DNA of 64,000 nt from Deltaproteobacteria bacterium. Its GTDB lineage: Bacteria; Myxococcota_A; UBA9160; UBA4427. Of this stretch, positions 1 to 8,830 are shown one piece after another; the first letter of the stretch is position 1; every line of letters starts with the position of its first letter. Where the stretch lies: the NCBI GenBank assembly GCA_029261835.1, contig JAJDAO010000009.1, positions 1-64,000 of the forward strand, written 5' to 3'. The notes under the pieces were generated by a model. It ran no database searches. It saw nothing but the letters and a program-made list of their open reading frames with translations, and was not told the DNA's origin. A program made the translations under genes and the position numbers.

Positions 1-1327
1 GGCGGAGGCCGGCCTCCGCCCGTGTCTACGTTGCCGCCCGGAGTCGTCGCCCGGCACCCCGGCGTGGCAGGGCACCTCGACGACGGTCACGCGGGCCCTG
101 CGACTGCTCGGAGAAGGCGCACTCGACCGCGGCTCGGTGGACGATCTCGCCGCTCAGCTCGGAATCGGCGAGCGCCACCTGCGTAGGTTGTTCGGCGAGC
201 AGGTCGGGGCGAGCCCGATCACCGTCGCACAGACCCGCCGCCTGCACTTCGCAAAGAAGCTGATCGACGAGACGACGCTCTCGATGACCGAGGTCGCGTT
301 GTCCGCCGGCTACGCGAGCCTGCGTCGCTTCAACGCAGCGATCCGCGACACCTACGGCGTTGCCCCGACCGCGTTGCGACGCAATCCCAGCCGTGGGCCG
401 ACTCGTACGAGCGGCGCCGTTTCGCAAGACGTGCTCGTGCTGCGCCTCGGCTACCGAGTTCCGATCGCGCTCCCCGCCCTCCTCGCCTTCCTCAGGAGTC
501 GTGCGATTCCGGGCGTGGAGCACGTGCCGCGCAACGCTTACAGGCGCACGGTCGTGTTGGACGGCGAGCCGGCGATCCTCACGATCCGCCGCGCGGGGCC
601 GGTTTCGCGGGGCAACGGCGCCGCGCGGGGCGCCGTTGCCCTCGAGTTGTGTGTGCCCATCTTCGCGTCCCGCCATCTCGCGAGGATCACCGCGGGTGCA
701 CGTCGCATCTTCGACCTCGACGCAGATCCCGCGATGATTGCAGCGCAGCTCGGTGCAGACGATCTCGTTGCCCGCTGTCTCACGCGAGCACCCGGGCTCC
801 GCGTCCCGGGCGCCTGGGAGGGATTCGAGCTCGCCGTCCGTGCAGTCCTGGGTCAGCAGGTCTCGGTAGCCGGGGCCAGCACGCTGGCTGGCCGATTGGT
901 GGAGCGCTTTGGAGAACGGCTCCCGGACGAGGTCGCCGAGCCTGGGCTCGGCTGGATCTTCCCGAGCGCCGAGCGGCTGGCCGCAGCGGACGTTGCGGCT
1001 ATTGGCATGCCCGCTGCGCGCGCCCGGGCGATCAGAGCTCTCGCGCGGTCCGTGGTGGACCGCGCGATCACGCTTGGTCCGGAAGCCGACATGGAGGAGA
1101 CACGCGCGGCGCTCCTCGCGCTCCCGGGCATCGGTCCGTGGACGGCCGACTACATCGCAATGCGTGCGCTCCGCGATCCCGACGCCTTCCCGACCGGCGA
1201 CCTCGTGCTGCGACGGGCGGCGGGCGGCAACGCGCCGCTCAGCGTGCGCGCGCTCGAGGCCCGCTCCGAACCGTGGCGCCCGTGGCGCGCCTACGCGGCT
1301 CTCGCGCTCTGGAACCGGCCCGACTGA
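1..1327 (+). CDS. alkA: Ada/AlkA-type DNA-3-methyladenine glycosylase, 5'-truncated by window edge
   Basis: Removes alkylated bases in base excision repair. The frame is open from base 2, so the true start lies left of the window; the methionine at 137 is internal. The first visible residues include PCLRCRPE, typical of the end of the Ada-type zinc/alkyl-acceptor domain. An AraC-type helix-turn-helix follows (ERHLRRLF ... ALSAGYASLRRFNAA). The C-terminal half is an AlkA-like helix-hairpin-helix GPD domain with LPGIGPWTADYI and then TGDLVLRR, whose Asp is the catalytic aspartate in the family. The Ada-HTH-AlkA fusion is a known architecture that links sensing of methylation damage to repair. 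It converges on dusB, with a dispersed repeat copy in between. Confidence 0.88.
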   Translation, partial: AEAGLRPCLRCRPESSPGTPAWQGTSTTVTRALRLLGEGALDRGSVDDLAAQLGIGERHLRRLFGEQVGASPITVAQTRRLHFAKKLIDETTLSMTEVALSAGYASLRRFNAAIRDTYGVAPTALRRNPSRGPTRTSGAVSQDVLVLRLGYRVPIALPALLAFLRSRAIPGVEHVPRNAYRRTVVLDGEPAILTIRRAGPVSRGNGAARGAVALELCVPIFASRHLARITAGARRIFDLDADPAMIAAQLGADDLVARCLTRAPGLRVPGAWEGFELAVRAVLGQQVSVAGASTLAGRLVERFGERLPDEVAEPGLGWIFPSAERLAAADVAAIGMPAARARAIRALARSVVDRAITLGPEADMEETRAALLALPGIGPWTADYIAMRALRDPDAFPTGDLVLRRAAGGNAPLSVRALEARSEPWRPWRAYAALALWNRPD

Positions 1328-1435
1328 GGCGTTGCTGCATGGCGCCTGATCCCGGTGCACCGCGAAAGTGAAGCCGCTGGTCTGGAGTCGCCGCCTACGA
1401 AACATCCGAATCGCAGCCAGCGGGGATGGATGGGC

Positions 1436-1471
1436 GGCCGCAGTCGGAGCTTCATGAATAATCCGGGCTAG
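1436..1471. repeat. 36-bp dispersed repeat, copy 1
   Basis: This stretch begins GGCCGCAGTCGGAGCTTC and ends ATCCGGGCTAG. It is identical to 57288-57323 except for one base (A here, G there). It lies between the convergent alkA-like and dusB genes, and its terminal CTAG supplies the stop codon of dusB on the minus strand. The copy number in the genome cannot be judged from this window. Confidence 0.85.
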
Positions 1472-2730
1472 CCACCGCTATCGGCCGTCTCGGCAGCGGG
1501 GCCGGGCGGTGTGGCGTCTTGGCGGTCGTCGAGGTAGCCCTCGGGCAAAGCCACCTTCTGCCTGAAGCTCTTCTTGCCCCGCTTCATGCGCATCGCTCTG
1601 GGAGGGAAATGCAGCCGCGGATTTGCCAGGGCGAGCGCCTCCTCGAATTCAGACAATGTCGCGGCCCGCAGCAGGTTCTCCCTCAGTCGGGTGCTCTCGG
1701 GAAAGCCCTTGGTGTACCAGGTGGCGTGCTTGCGGAAGGAGAGGATGCCTCGCCGTTCGCCGAGCCACTCTGCCAGCGCGAGCAGGTGGCGGCGCATCGT
1801 CTCGATCACCTCCCCAAAGTCGGGTGGGTTCTCGGGTTCACGGCCGGCAAAGACATCGGCCAGGTCGCGAAATAGCCAGGGACGTCCGAGACAGCCGCGG
1901 CCGACCACGACGCCGTCGCAACCGGTCGTACGCATCATGCGAAGCGCGTCCCAGGCCTCCCAGATATCGCCGTTCCCGAATACCGGGATGCTCGTCACGG
2001 CCCGCTTGAGCTCGGCGATCGCCTCCCAGCGCGCTTCGCCGGCGTAGAGCTGCGCGGCGGTGCGTGCGTGCAGCGCCACTGCGCTGCAGCCCTCGTCTTC
2101 AGCCGCTCGCCCGGCATCGAGAAAGGTGACGATCGAGTCGTCGATGCCGATGCGGAACTTGATCGTGACCGGGATCGTTCCCGCCTCGCACACGGCCGCG
2201 CGCAAGATGCCGGCCAATAGCCGAGGCTTGACGGGGATCGCAGCTCCGCCTCCCCGGCGCGTGACCTTGCGCACCGGGCAGCCGAAGTTCATGTCGATGT
2301 GGTCGACCCGGCCTTCTTCCACCAGCGACGCGACGGCTCGGCCAACGTATTCCGGATCCACGCCGTAGAGCTGGAGACTGCGCGGGCGTTCCTCCGGGCC
2401 AAAGGCGCACAGCTCGCGGGTCTTTCGATTGCCCTCCACCAGGGCTCGGGCCGTGATCATCTCGCTGACGTAGAGCCCCGCTCCAAAGCCTCGGCACAGA
2501 GCACGGAACGGATGATTCGTGATGCCCGCCATCGGGGCGAGAATCACGGGTGTCGGAAGCTCGATGGGGCCGATGCGCACCGGCGGGAACTCGTGCCGTC
2601 CAGCCAGCGGCACATCGCGGTTGATCTCGCTGCGGTAACGCTCGTCCATACTGGCTAGTAGATACCTCATTTCTGGCCGATCAACGTCAGGCGGCGCAGC
2701 GGCGGCGGCGGCGAAAGGGTCCCGCGGCAT
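1468..2730 (-). CDS. dusB: tRNA-dihydrouridine synthase, DusB type
   Basis: FMN-dependent reduction of uridine to dihydrouridine in the tRNA D-loop. The TIM-barrel start is PVILAPMAGITNHPFR. The catalytic cysteine lies in MNFGCPVRKV, followed by the GGGAAI loop. VTIKFRIGID and PVFGNGDIW are phosphate/FMN-contact motifs, and GVVVGRGCLGRPWLF is the typical C-terminal barrel motif. At 420 residues it is longer than usual because of an Ala/Pro-rich N-terminus; methionine 21 (2670) would give a more typical length. The stop codon lies inside the dispersed repeat copy. Confidence 0.9.
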   Translation of the reverse strand: MPRDPFAAAAAAPPDVDRPEMRYLLASMDERYRSEINRDVPLAGRHEFPPVRIGPIELPTPVILAPMAGITNHPFRALCRGFGAGLYVSEMITARALVEGNRKTRELCAFGPEERPRSLQLYGVDPEYVGRAVASLVEEGRVDHIDMNFGCPVRKVTRRGGGAAIPVKPRLLAGILRAAVCEAGTIPVTIKFRIGIDDSIVTFLDAGRAAEDEGCSAVALHARTAAQLYAGEARWEAIAELKRAVTSIPVFGNGDIWEAWDALRMMRTTGCDGVVVGRGCLGRPWLFRDLADVFAGREPENPPDFGEVIETMRRHLLALAEWLGERRGILSFRKHATWYTKGFPESTRLRENLLRAATLSEFEEALALANPRLHFPPRAMRMKRGKKSFRQKVALPEGYLDDRQDATPPGPAAETADSGG

Positions 2731-2797
2731 CCGGTTCCGGTATCATCGAGCGACGAGCTCGGTCCAGTCGGGGGAATCGGAGGCGAGAAGAGAGACA

Positions 2798-3793
2798 ATG
2801 GTAGAAGAGATACTGCCCGGGCTGCATCGCGTCGTGGTCCCGCTCACCGGGAATCCGCTCAAGGAGATCAACTCCTATGTCCTCACCTCGAGCAATCGCA
2901 ACCTGATCATCGACACGGGCATGAACCGGCCGGACTGTCAGGAAGTCCTGGAGACCGGCCTCGATGAGATCGGGGTAGACCTGGGGCGGACGGACTTCAT
3001 CGCGACGCACCTGCACGCGGATCACGAGGCGCTGATCGCAACCCTGCTGCGTAGCGGTTCGAGGGCGTTCATGGGGGCGCTCGATGCTGTCCCCATGAAG
3101 ATGCCTTTCGACCACTGGCTGAAGAACAACCTCGTGGGTGATTACGCCGCTCGCGGCGGCTTTCCGGCCGAGGAGCTGCAGTCCTCGCTGCAGAATCACC
3201 CCGGCAAGAAGTACGGTGCGCGCACTATTGTCGACTACATCCCGCTCCACGGCGGCGAGGTCTTCGAAGTGGGCGAGTACAGCCTGGAGGTCGTGCCGAC
3301 GCCCGGACACACCGACGGCCACGTCTCGCTCTACGAGCCGAGCAAGAAGCTCTTCTTCTCGGGCGATCACGTTCTCGGCGATATCACGCCCAATATCCAG
3401 GCATGGGCGGACGAGCAGGATCCGCTCGCTGCCTACATCTCGAGCCTGGAGAAGGTCGACGGCCTCGACGTAGAGCTCTGCCTTCCGGGTCACCGGCGCC
3501 TCGTCGAGGATTTCAGCCGGAGAATCGCAGAGCTGGTGGAGCATCACCGCCAGCGGGCCAACGAGGTGATCTCGATCGTCGACGGCCAGCGCATGACCGC
3601 CTACCAGATCGCTTCCGAGATGAGCTGGGACATCGTGGCTCCTTCCTGGGACGACTTTCCGATCATGCAGCGATGGTTTGCTACCGGCGAGGCCATCGCA
3701 CACCTGCGATACGTCGAGGCCAAGGGACTGATCCGGCGCGAGCTGATCGATGAGCAGATCCTCTACTCGAGCGACGGAAGAGCCAGGCTCTGA
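2798..3793 (+). CDS. metallo-beta-lactamase-fold hydrolase
   Basis: Dinuclear-metal hydrolase of the glyoxalase II-like superfamily; substrate unknown. The metal motif THLHADHEA, the second histidine in PTPGHTDGHVSLY, the bridging Asp in FFSGDHVLGD and the last His in CLPGHRR are all present. The roughly 90-residue C-terminal part after PGHRR looks like the winged-helix-like tail of LACTB2-type members. It lies 11 bp upstream of a CrtI-like oxidoreductase on the same strand, so the two probably share a transcript. It starts at ATG, 67 bases from the divergent dusB start at 2730. Confidence 0.85.
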   Translation: MVEEILPGLHRVVVPLTGNPLKEINSYVLTSSNRNLIIDTGMNRPDCQEVLETGLDEIGVDLGRTDFIATHLHADHEALIATLLRSGSRAFMGALDAVPMKMPFDHWLKNNLVGDYAARGGFPAEELQSSLQNHPGKKYGARTIVDYIPLHGGEVFEVGEYSLEVVPTPGHTDGHVSLYEPSKKLFFSGDHVLGDITPNIQAWADEQDPLAAYISSLEKVDGLDVELCLPGHRRLVEDFSRRIAELVEHHRQRANEVISIVDGQRMTAYQIASEMSWDIVAPSWDDFPIMQRWFATGEAIAHLRYVEAKGLIRRELIDEQILYSSDGRARL

Positions 3794-3804
3794 GCGAGCC
3801 GTCT

Positions 3805-5370
3805 ATGTCTCGTAGCGCCGTCATCATCGGATCCGGAATCTCCGGCCTGACCGCAGCTCTGTACCTCCTGAAGGCGGGCTACAAGGTGCGCATCTACGAG
3901 CAGGGCCCCGAGGTGGGTGGCGTGACGGCTTCGCTGTGCGTTCAAGGCTACACCTGGGATCTCGGCCAGCTCGTGGTCGAGGGCTTCGGTCCGGGCGAGC
4001 AGGTGGGTCTGGTTCTGGAGGAGCTCGGCCTGTGCGAGCGCATCGAACTGATGCGCGAGGACCGCGCCTATGTCTTTCCCGACTTCCAGCTCTGGAAGCC
4101 CGCCACATATGCGGGCCCGTTTTGGAGAAGAGATCGCCTGGCGGAGATCTTTCCCGACGAGAGAGAGGGGCTGGCGCGCTATTACCGCTTCTATCTGCGC
4201 ATGATGGAGGTCATGACGCTGGCGCGCTTTGCGGAGCGTGCCAGTGGTGCCTCTGCCTGGCTCTTCAAGATCGGTGTGGCGGCCAAGCTCTTGCCCCTTC
4301 TGCCGAAGCGCAACTGGACTGCTCGGCAGATGATGGACCACTTCTTTCGCTCGAAGCGCCTTCAGGCCGTGTTCACCTCGATCCTCGCCGACTTCGTGGT
4401 TAGCCCCAGCCGCTTTCCCGGCCTGGCTCTTCCGGCGGTCAACCCGGAGACGGCCTTCGATAATCGCGTTCCGCTCGAGCTGTCGCGCTGGGGCCGGCAG
4501 CCGAGCTACCACTACGTCCGGGGCGGCGTCGGGGCGCTCACCCGCGTCATGCGAGAAGAGATCGAAGCTGCGGGCGGCAGCATCTACACCGCCACGCCGG
4601 TTCGCAAGATCATCGTGGAACGAGGCGCGTTTCGTGGCCTGCTGGTCGGCGAAGGCGAGGGCGAAGAGATAGAGGCCGACCTGGCTCTCGCGAGCGGCGG
4701 CGCATGCGAGAGCCTCGTGGAGCTCGCGGGTCGCGAGCACTTCGATGACGCCTTCTTGTCCATGGTGGATCAGCTGCCGCTGATGGAATCCGTCTTCATG
4801 GTCCACCTCGGGATCGACTTCGATCCCAGCGCATACCAGAAACAGGCGACCTGCTACTACTACGGCACCTACGACATCGAGCAGGCTGTCGAGGATCTCG
4901 AGCGGGGCAGGTACCACGAGGGCCGAGACGGTTTCGTGGTTTACCTTCCCTCCGCCCACTCCCCCGAGATGGCGCCGGCCGGATACCACGCGGTGACGGT
5001 GTACACCGTGGCGCCCAACGAGCTCGAAGACGGCAGCTGGAGCACACGCAGAGAGGAGTTCGCCGACAAGCTTCTGGCGGCCGCCGAGCGGGCCATTCCC
5101 GATCTGCGCAAGCGCACAACGATTCGGGTAATCCTCACGCCCGAGGACTTCAAGCGGCGCACGCACCTTGCGCACCATTCCTTCGGAGGAGTGGCCCCGG
5201 TGCTGGGCAAGTCTGGCGTGCCCCACATCACGCCGATTCGGGGCCTATGGTTCATTGGCGCCCAGAGCGAGAGTGGCGCCGGCATGAACAACGTGATGCA
5301 TGGCGTGTGGCGGACAATCAAGCGCATCAAGGCCGCGCGAGGGAGCGAGGCGAAGCGCCGCCTGCGCTGA
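3805..5370 (+). CDS. CrtI/phytoene-desaturase-like FAD oxidoreductase
   Basis: Flavin-dependent amine-oxidase/CrtI superfamily enzyme. The N-terminal dinucleotide-binding motif is IIGSGISGLTAALYLLKAG, with the acidic end of strand 2 in IYEQGPEVGGVTAS. The C-terminal FAD contact is GLWFIGAQSESGAGMNNV. At 521 residues it fits the CrtI family. CrtI relatives act on carotenoids, but also as retinol saturases and on other polyenes. No other carotenoid gene lies here, so the substrate is open. Its partner is the metallo-hydrolase immediately upstream. Confidence 0.78.
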   Translation: MSRSAVIIGSGISGLTAALYLLKAGYKVRIYEQGPEVGGVTASLCVQGYTWDLGQLVVEGFGPGEQVGLVLEELGLCERIELMREDRAYVFPDFQLWKPATYAGPFWRRDRLAEIFPDEREGLARYYRFYLRMMEVMTLARFAERASGASAWLFKIGVAAKLLPLLPKRNWTARQMMDHFFRSKRLQAVFTSILADFVVSPSRFPGLALPAVNPETAFDNRVPLELSRWGRQPSYHYVRGGVGALTRVMREEIEAAGGSIYTATPVRKIIVERGAFRGLLVGEGEGEEIEADLALASGGACESLVELAGREHFDDAFLSMVDQLPLMESVFMVHLGIDFDPSAYQKQATCYYYGTYDIEQAVEDLERGRYHEGRDGFVVYLPSAHSPEMAPAGYHAVTVYTVAPNELEDGSWSTRREEFADKLLAAAERAIPDLRKRTTIRVILTPEDFKRRTHLAHHSFGGVAPVLGKSGVPHITPIRGLWFIGAQSESGAGMNNVMHGVWRTIKRIKAARGSEAKRRLR

Positions 5371-5485
5371 TGCGTGTTGGATTGGTGGGTGTCGGGGCGG
5401 CCTGCTCGACCGCGATGCAGAAGCGATTGGCCTTCTGACGAACAGGAAGCAGATACGAGGCGACGCTTTCCGCCACGTGGTCGTT

Positions 5486-6463
5486 TCAGAGCGCCAGGAC
5501 GACCTTGCCCGACGTACGCCTGGCAGCGAGATCGAGATGAGCCTGCTGCACTTCGTCGAGCGGATACACGGGATGCAGCGGGAGAACGAGATCGCCTCGT
5601 GCGACCGCGTCGGCGAGGTGCGAGAACGCCTCTCGCGGAAAACCCGGATGGGCGGCCATCCAGTGGGTCACGGCAAAGCCGAATACGGATTGGTTCGCCA
5701 TCAGGAGTGAGTGCCAACGCTCCGCGTTCCAATGTTCCTCCCCCCGACCGGAGTTGCCGTAGATGCCCATGCGACCGAACGGTGCGAGTACTCGATAACA
5801 GGCGTCGCGAATCGCACCCCCCACCGCGTCGATCACGACTCGAAAGCCGTCGCCGCCCGCCAGACTACGGGCCTCCTCCTCCCAGCCCGGGCGGTCGTAG
5901 CGGACGGCCCGCGCACCGAGCGTCGCCACCAGCTCGCACTTCTGGGCGGACCCTACGGCGCCGACGACATCCACGGCGCCGCGAATGCGAGCCAGCTGCA
6001 GCACCAGTGAGCCGACGCCACCTGCGGCGGCCGTGACGAGAACCCGATCTCCCGCTCGCACCAGCTCGTTCACCAGCAAATGGGCCGTGAATCCCTGCAC
6101 CAGCAGTGCCGTCGCCGCCGCCGCCCCCACACCGTCCGGCAAGGCGAAGACCTGAGCCGAAGAAGCCACCACATGCTCTGCGTAGCCCCCCTGGAGCATC
6201 ACGGCTGCCACGCGATCACCCACCGCGTACTCGCTGACATCCCCACCCACCGCTTCCACGACCCCCGCCACTTCGTTTCCAGGGACGTAGGGCAGGGGCA
6301 GAACGGCGGGGTAGCGACCTTCCCGCTGCATGACGTCCGCGTAGTTCAGACCTGCGAACTCCGTGCGGATCAGCAGCTGGTCCGAACCTGGCTCGGGCTT
6401 CAGAAGCTCGACACATTGGAGAGCTTCCACACCTCCTCGTTTCTCGACGACCACGGCTCTCAT
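5486..6463 (-). CDS. MDR-family NADPH:quinone oxidoreductase (QOR-like)
   Basis: Zinc-free medium-chain reductase that probably reduces quinones or enones with NADPH. Typical QOR features are FAGLNYADVMQREGRYP, PYVPGNEVAGVVEAVG, GDRVAAVMLQGGYAEH and the Rossmann motif AAAGGVGSLVLQLA. The C-terminal TSGKVVL is the usual QOR ending. The cysteines and histidines that bind zinc in alcohol dehydrogenases are absent. It is divergently transcribed from a LysR regulator across 134 bp, the usual arrangement for a regulator and its target. Confidence 0.85.
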   Translation of the reverse strand: MRAVVVEKRGGVEALQCVELLKPEPGSDQLLIRTEFAGLNYADVMQREGRYPAVLPLPYVPGNEVAGVVEAVGGDVSEYAVGDRVAAVMLQGGYAEHVVASSAQVFALPDGVGAAAATALLVQGFTAHLLVNELVRAGDRVLVTAAAGGVGSLVLQLARIRGAVDVVGAVGSAQKCELVATLGARAVRYDRPGWEEEARSLAGGDGFRVVIDAVGGAIRDACYRVLAPFGRMGIYGNSGRGEEHWNAERWHSLLMANQSVFGFAVTHWMAAHPGFPREAFSHLADAVARGDLVLPLHPVYPLDEVQQAHLDLAARRTSGKVVLAL

Positions 6464-6559
6464 GGAGATTCCGCTCCTTCCCGGCTTAGGGTCCCTCCCG
6501 GTCCCTGCGCCGGGCAGACGTCAGAATCCTTCTGCTTGTGTCATATCACAAATAGATTG

Positions 6560-6591
6560 TTGACATGCCACGCATTCATTATTGATATAGT
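6560..6591 (+). promoter_or_regulatory. putative promoter of the lysR gene
   Basis: A perfect TTGACA at 6560-6565 sits in an AT-rich patch within GC-rich surroundings. Two -10 candidates follow: TGATAT at 6583-6588 (17-bp spacer, weak match) and TATAGT at 6586-6591 (5/6 match, 20-bp spacer). With either one, transcription would begin within a few bases of the ATG at 6598, giving little or no leader. The patch may also hold the LysR operator for the divergent pair. Confidence 0.45.
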
Positions 6592-6597
6592 CGAGGA

Positions 6598-7521
6598 ATG
6601 CACGAACTCGAAAACCTCGATCTGAATCGGCTGCTCGCGCTGCACTGGCTGCTCGAAGACATTCAGGTGACTCGCGCCGCCCGTCACCTCGGCACTAGCC
6701 AGCCGGCTCTCTCGCGAACGCTGAAGGATCTTCGCGAGTGGTTCGGAGATCCCCTGCTCGTCAAACAGGGGCGCGAGATGGTCCGCTCGCCCTTCGCAGA
6801 GAGGCTTCGTCCCCGTCTCGCGGGCGCGATTGGCGAGCTGCGCGCACTGGCGAGGCCACCCGGCCCGTTCGACGCGGAGACTGCGCGTGGCTCGATCCGG
6901 ATCGCCTGTACGGAGTATGTGGCATCGATGGTCCTGGGCGCATGGACAGAATGTGTCTCACCGCGCGCCCCGGGGCTGGACCTGGAGCTCCGATCGTGGA
7001 ACCCGAGCAGAGTCGATGAGCTCGAGGGCGGATCCCTCGATCTCGCGATCACCCCGTCGCGTCTGCGAGGGGGTGAGAGCCGCTTTGCCCGGGCGACCTG
7101 GCTCGAGGATCGCTACGCAACCCTGGTGCGACACAGCCACGCGTTGGCCGGACGCAGGATCGGATGGAAGCGGTTTGCAGCGCTGGCGCACGTCCAGATC
7201 GTCACCGGGTTGGGGGGTACTTCGGAGATCGACCGGGCCTTCCGCACACAGGGCCTGGAGCGTCGCGTTGCGATCCGGACCGAGAGCTTTCTGTTGGCTG
7301 TGCGAGCGCTCGCCGACGGCGATCGCGTGGCGACCGTTCCCTCGCTGGTCAAGACAGCGGCCAGCGGGGAGCTTGCCGAGGTGAGAACGCCACTCGAGCT
7401 GGCCCCCTTCACCCTCGACCTGATCTGGCACCCCCGACACAGCACCCGGGACGACCATGCCTTCGTGCGCGACGCCCTGAGAGATTGGTCACCGACGGCG
7501 GCGATCCGCCGCAGCCGGTGA
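6598..7521 (+). CDS. LysR-family transcriptional regulator
   Basis: DNA-binding regulator, likely of the divergent quinone reductase gene. The N-terminal winged helix-turn-helix is clear: ALHWLLEDIQVTRAARHLGTS, then QPALSRTLKDLREWFGDPLL. The rest is a periplasmic-binding-protein-like effector domain (TARGSIRIACTEYVASMVLG; HSHALAGRRI). At 307 residues it is standard length. The N-terminus reads NLDLNRLLALHWLLE, as in the NodD/LinR-like branch of LysR proteins. The inducer cannot be predicted. Confidence 0.9.
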   Translation: MHELENLDLNRLLALHWLLEDIQVTRAARHLGTSQPALSRTLKDLREWFGDPLLVKQGREMVRSPFAERLRPRLAGAIGELRALARPPGPFDAETARGSIRIACTEYVASMVLGAWTECVSPRAPGLDLELRSWNPSRVDELEGGSLDLAITPSRLRGGESRFARATWLEDRYATLVRHSHALAGRRIGWKRFAALAHVQIVTGLGGTSEIDRAFRTQGLERRVAIRTESFLLAVRALADGDRVATVPSLVKTAASGELAEVRTPLELAPFTLDLIWHPRHSTRDDHAFVRDALRDWSPTAAIRRSR

Positions 7522-7810
7522 AGGAGCTTCTCGTCTCTCGTCTTTGGATCGCAATCGCTCGCGAGGCGTCGCACCGCCGCTGGAGCCCCTCCTCGGCGTA
7601 CCGTATGATAGAATGGTCCATTCGTCTTTCTGGTCGCGATGGAAGAGACGCGCTGAATTCATGTGAGTGGCAGTCGATGATGAAGGATGTTGCCGCGGCA
7701 AGCCATCTGGCAATCTCGATCTCTGCGGTTCGTGCATGCAACACGCAGAGCGGCAGACTACAGCCCGCATTGTGCGTGAAGGTCCTATTGCGGGCCAGCA
7801 AGGAGGCCCC

Positions 7811-8647
7811 ATGATGATCAAGCGAATCCTCGTCGGAATCGCGGGGACACCCGCGCTATCCGCCAAGATCGAATGTGCGATCCAGCTCGCCCAGCAGCAT
7901 GACGCCGAGATTGGTGTGCTGTCGGTCGTCGATATCGATCGCCTCTCGCAGGTTGGACCTGTGCCGATTGGTGCGAGGAAGTACGCCCGGGACCTGCAGA
8001 AAGCTCGGATCGATCGAAGTCAGGCCCAGAGCGATTCTGCCATCCAAGAATTCGAGTCTGCATGTAGCGCTGCGAGTATTCGCCTGAACGTGATTCGCCG
8101 CGAGGGCGAGCCGCTGAAGACCCTCGCGGCCGAGTGGCGCCACTACGACATCTGCCTGCTCGGAGTTCGGGGTTGGTTCGACTACCTGGTGATGCCGGAG
8201 CCACGCAATGCTCTGCTAGGCGTCCTCGCCGCAGGCATTCGTCCGCTCGTCGCGGTGACGGAGAACATGCGCCCAGTTCGCAGAGCGGTGCTCGGCTACC
8301 ATGGATCAGTCGAAGCGGCCCGCGCAATGAAGGCCTTCGTGCGGTTCCAATTGTGGCCCGATATGGAGATCCATATCGTCTGCGTGGGAACGCCGAAGAG
8401 TGGTGAAGTGCCGGAGCTGCTTCTCGGCGAAGCGGCAGCCTATTGCCGCACGCACGGCTTCGAGCCCACCCTGATTCAGAAGAAGGGCACGCCCTGGTCC
8501 GCCTTGAACAGCTATGCGGCGGACGTGGGTGCAGACATGATTGTTATTGGCAGCAGCTGCCGCAGGATGCTGCTCAACCGGCGCTTTGGCAAGAACGCGC
8601 AGAATCTTCTGGAGCGTTCGGACCTGCCGCTCTTCCTTTCGAATTAG
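7811..8647 (+). CDS. tandem-domain universal stress protein
   Basis: Two UspA-like domains in tandem: the first starts KRILVGIAGTPALSAKIECA, the second RRAVLGYHGSVEAARAMKAF and ends GADMIVIGSSCRRMLLNRRFG. The second domain retains the G-rich stretch near the end that binds nucleotide in ATP-binding Usp proteins; the first is more degenerate. The frame is open upstream to 7667, but a perfect AGGAGG at 7801-7806 fixes the start at ATG 7811 or the adjacent ATG at 7814. A leader of more than 200 bp precedes it. The cellular role is usually stress survival; the partner is unknown. Confidence 0.85.
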   Translation: MMIKRILVGIAGTPALSAKIECAIQLAQQHDAEIGVLSVVDIDRLSQVGPVPIGARKYARDLQKARIDRSQAQSDSAIQEFESACSAASIRLNVIRREGEPLKTLAAEWRHYDICLLGVRGWFDYLVMPEPRNALLGVLAAGIRPLVAVTENMRPVRRAVLGYHGSVEAARAMKAFVRFQLWPDMEIHIVCVGTPKSGEVPELLLGEAAAYCRTHGFEPTLIQKKGTPWSALNSYAADVGADMIVIGSSCRRMLLNRRFGKNAQNLLERSDLPLFLSN

Positions 8648-8698
8648 CGCAGCGCCGACCGTCTGCGTCAATCACTCGGCCCTTCCCGCGCTGGAACT

Positions 8699-8734
8699 TG
8701 TCGCCCCACCGTGGGTCCCCGCGGTGGGGCGACA
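8699..8734. terminator. perfect 13-bp stem-loop, probable bidirectional terminator
   Basis: TGTCGCCCCACCG at 8699-8711 is exactly complementary to CGGTGGGGCGACA at 8722-8734, with a 10-base loop. It lies 51 bases after the universal stress gene stop and before the 3' end of the convergent gene at 8831. It has no T-tract, so it may be a weak intrinsic terminator or only an mRNA 3' end stabiliser. Confidence 0.6.
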
Positions 8735-8830
8735 TGACCCGTAGCCCGCGAAGACTTGGTATCGGCCGAAACCGCCGAGCCTTTCTGCCACTGCTGGAGT
8801 GGCCAGATGACATTCGATTCGTCGTTTCGA

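Noticed and set aside
26..1405. 459-residue minus-strand frame opposite the alkA-like gene
   Set aside because: Antisense shadow: Arg/Ala-rich, no motif, while the plus-strand frame has clear Ada/AlkA motifs.
3763..5226. 487-residue minus-strand frame opposite the CrtI-like gene
   Set aside because: Shadow of the codon bias of the real gene; histidine/arginine-rich and without domains.
5370..5438. 22-codon frame (MRVGLVGVGAACSTA...) starting in the TGATG at the end of the CrtI-like gene
   Set aside because: Looks like the first strand of a Rossmann fold but is too short to support; chance coupling or a remnant cannot be told apart.
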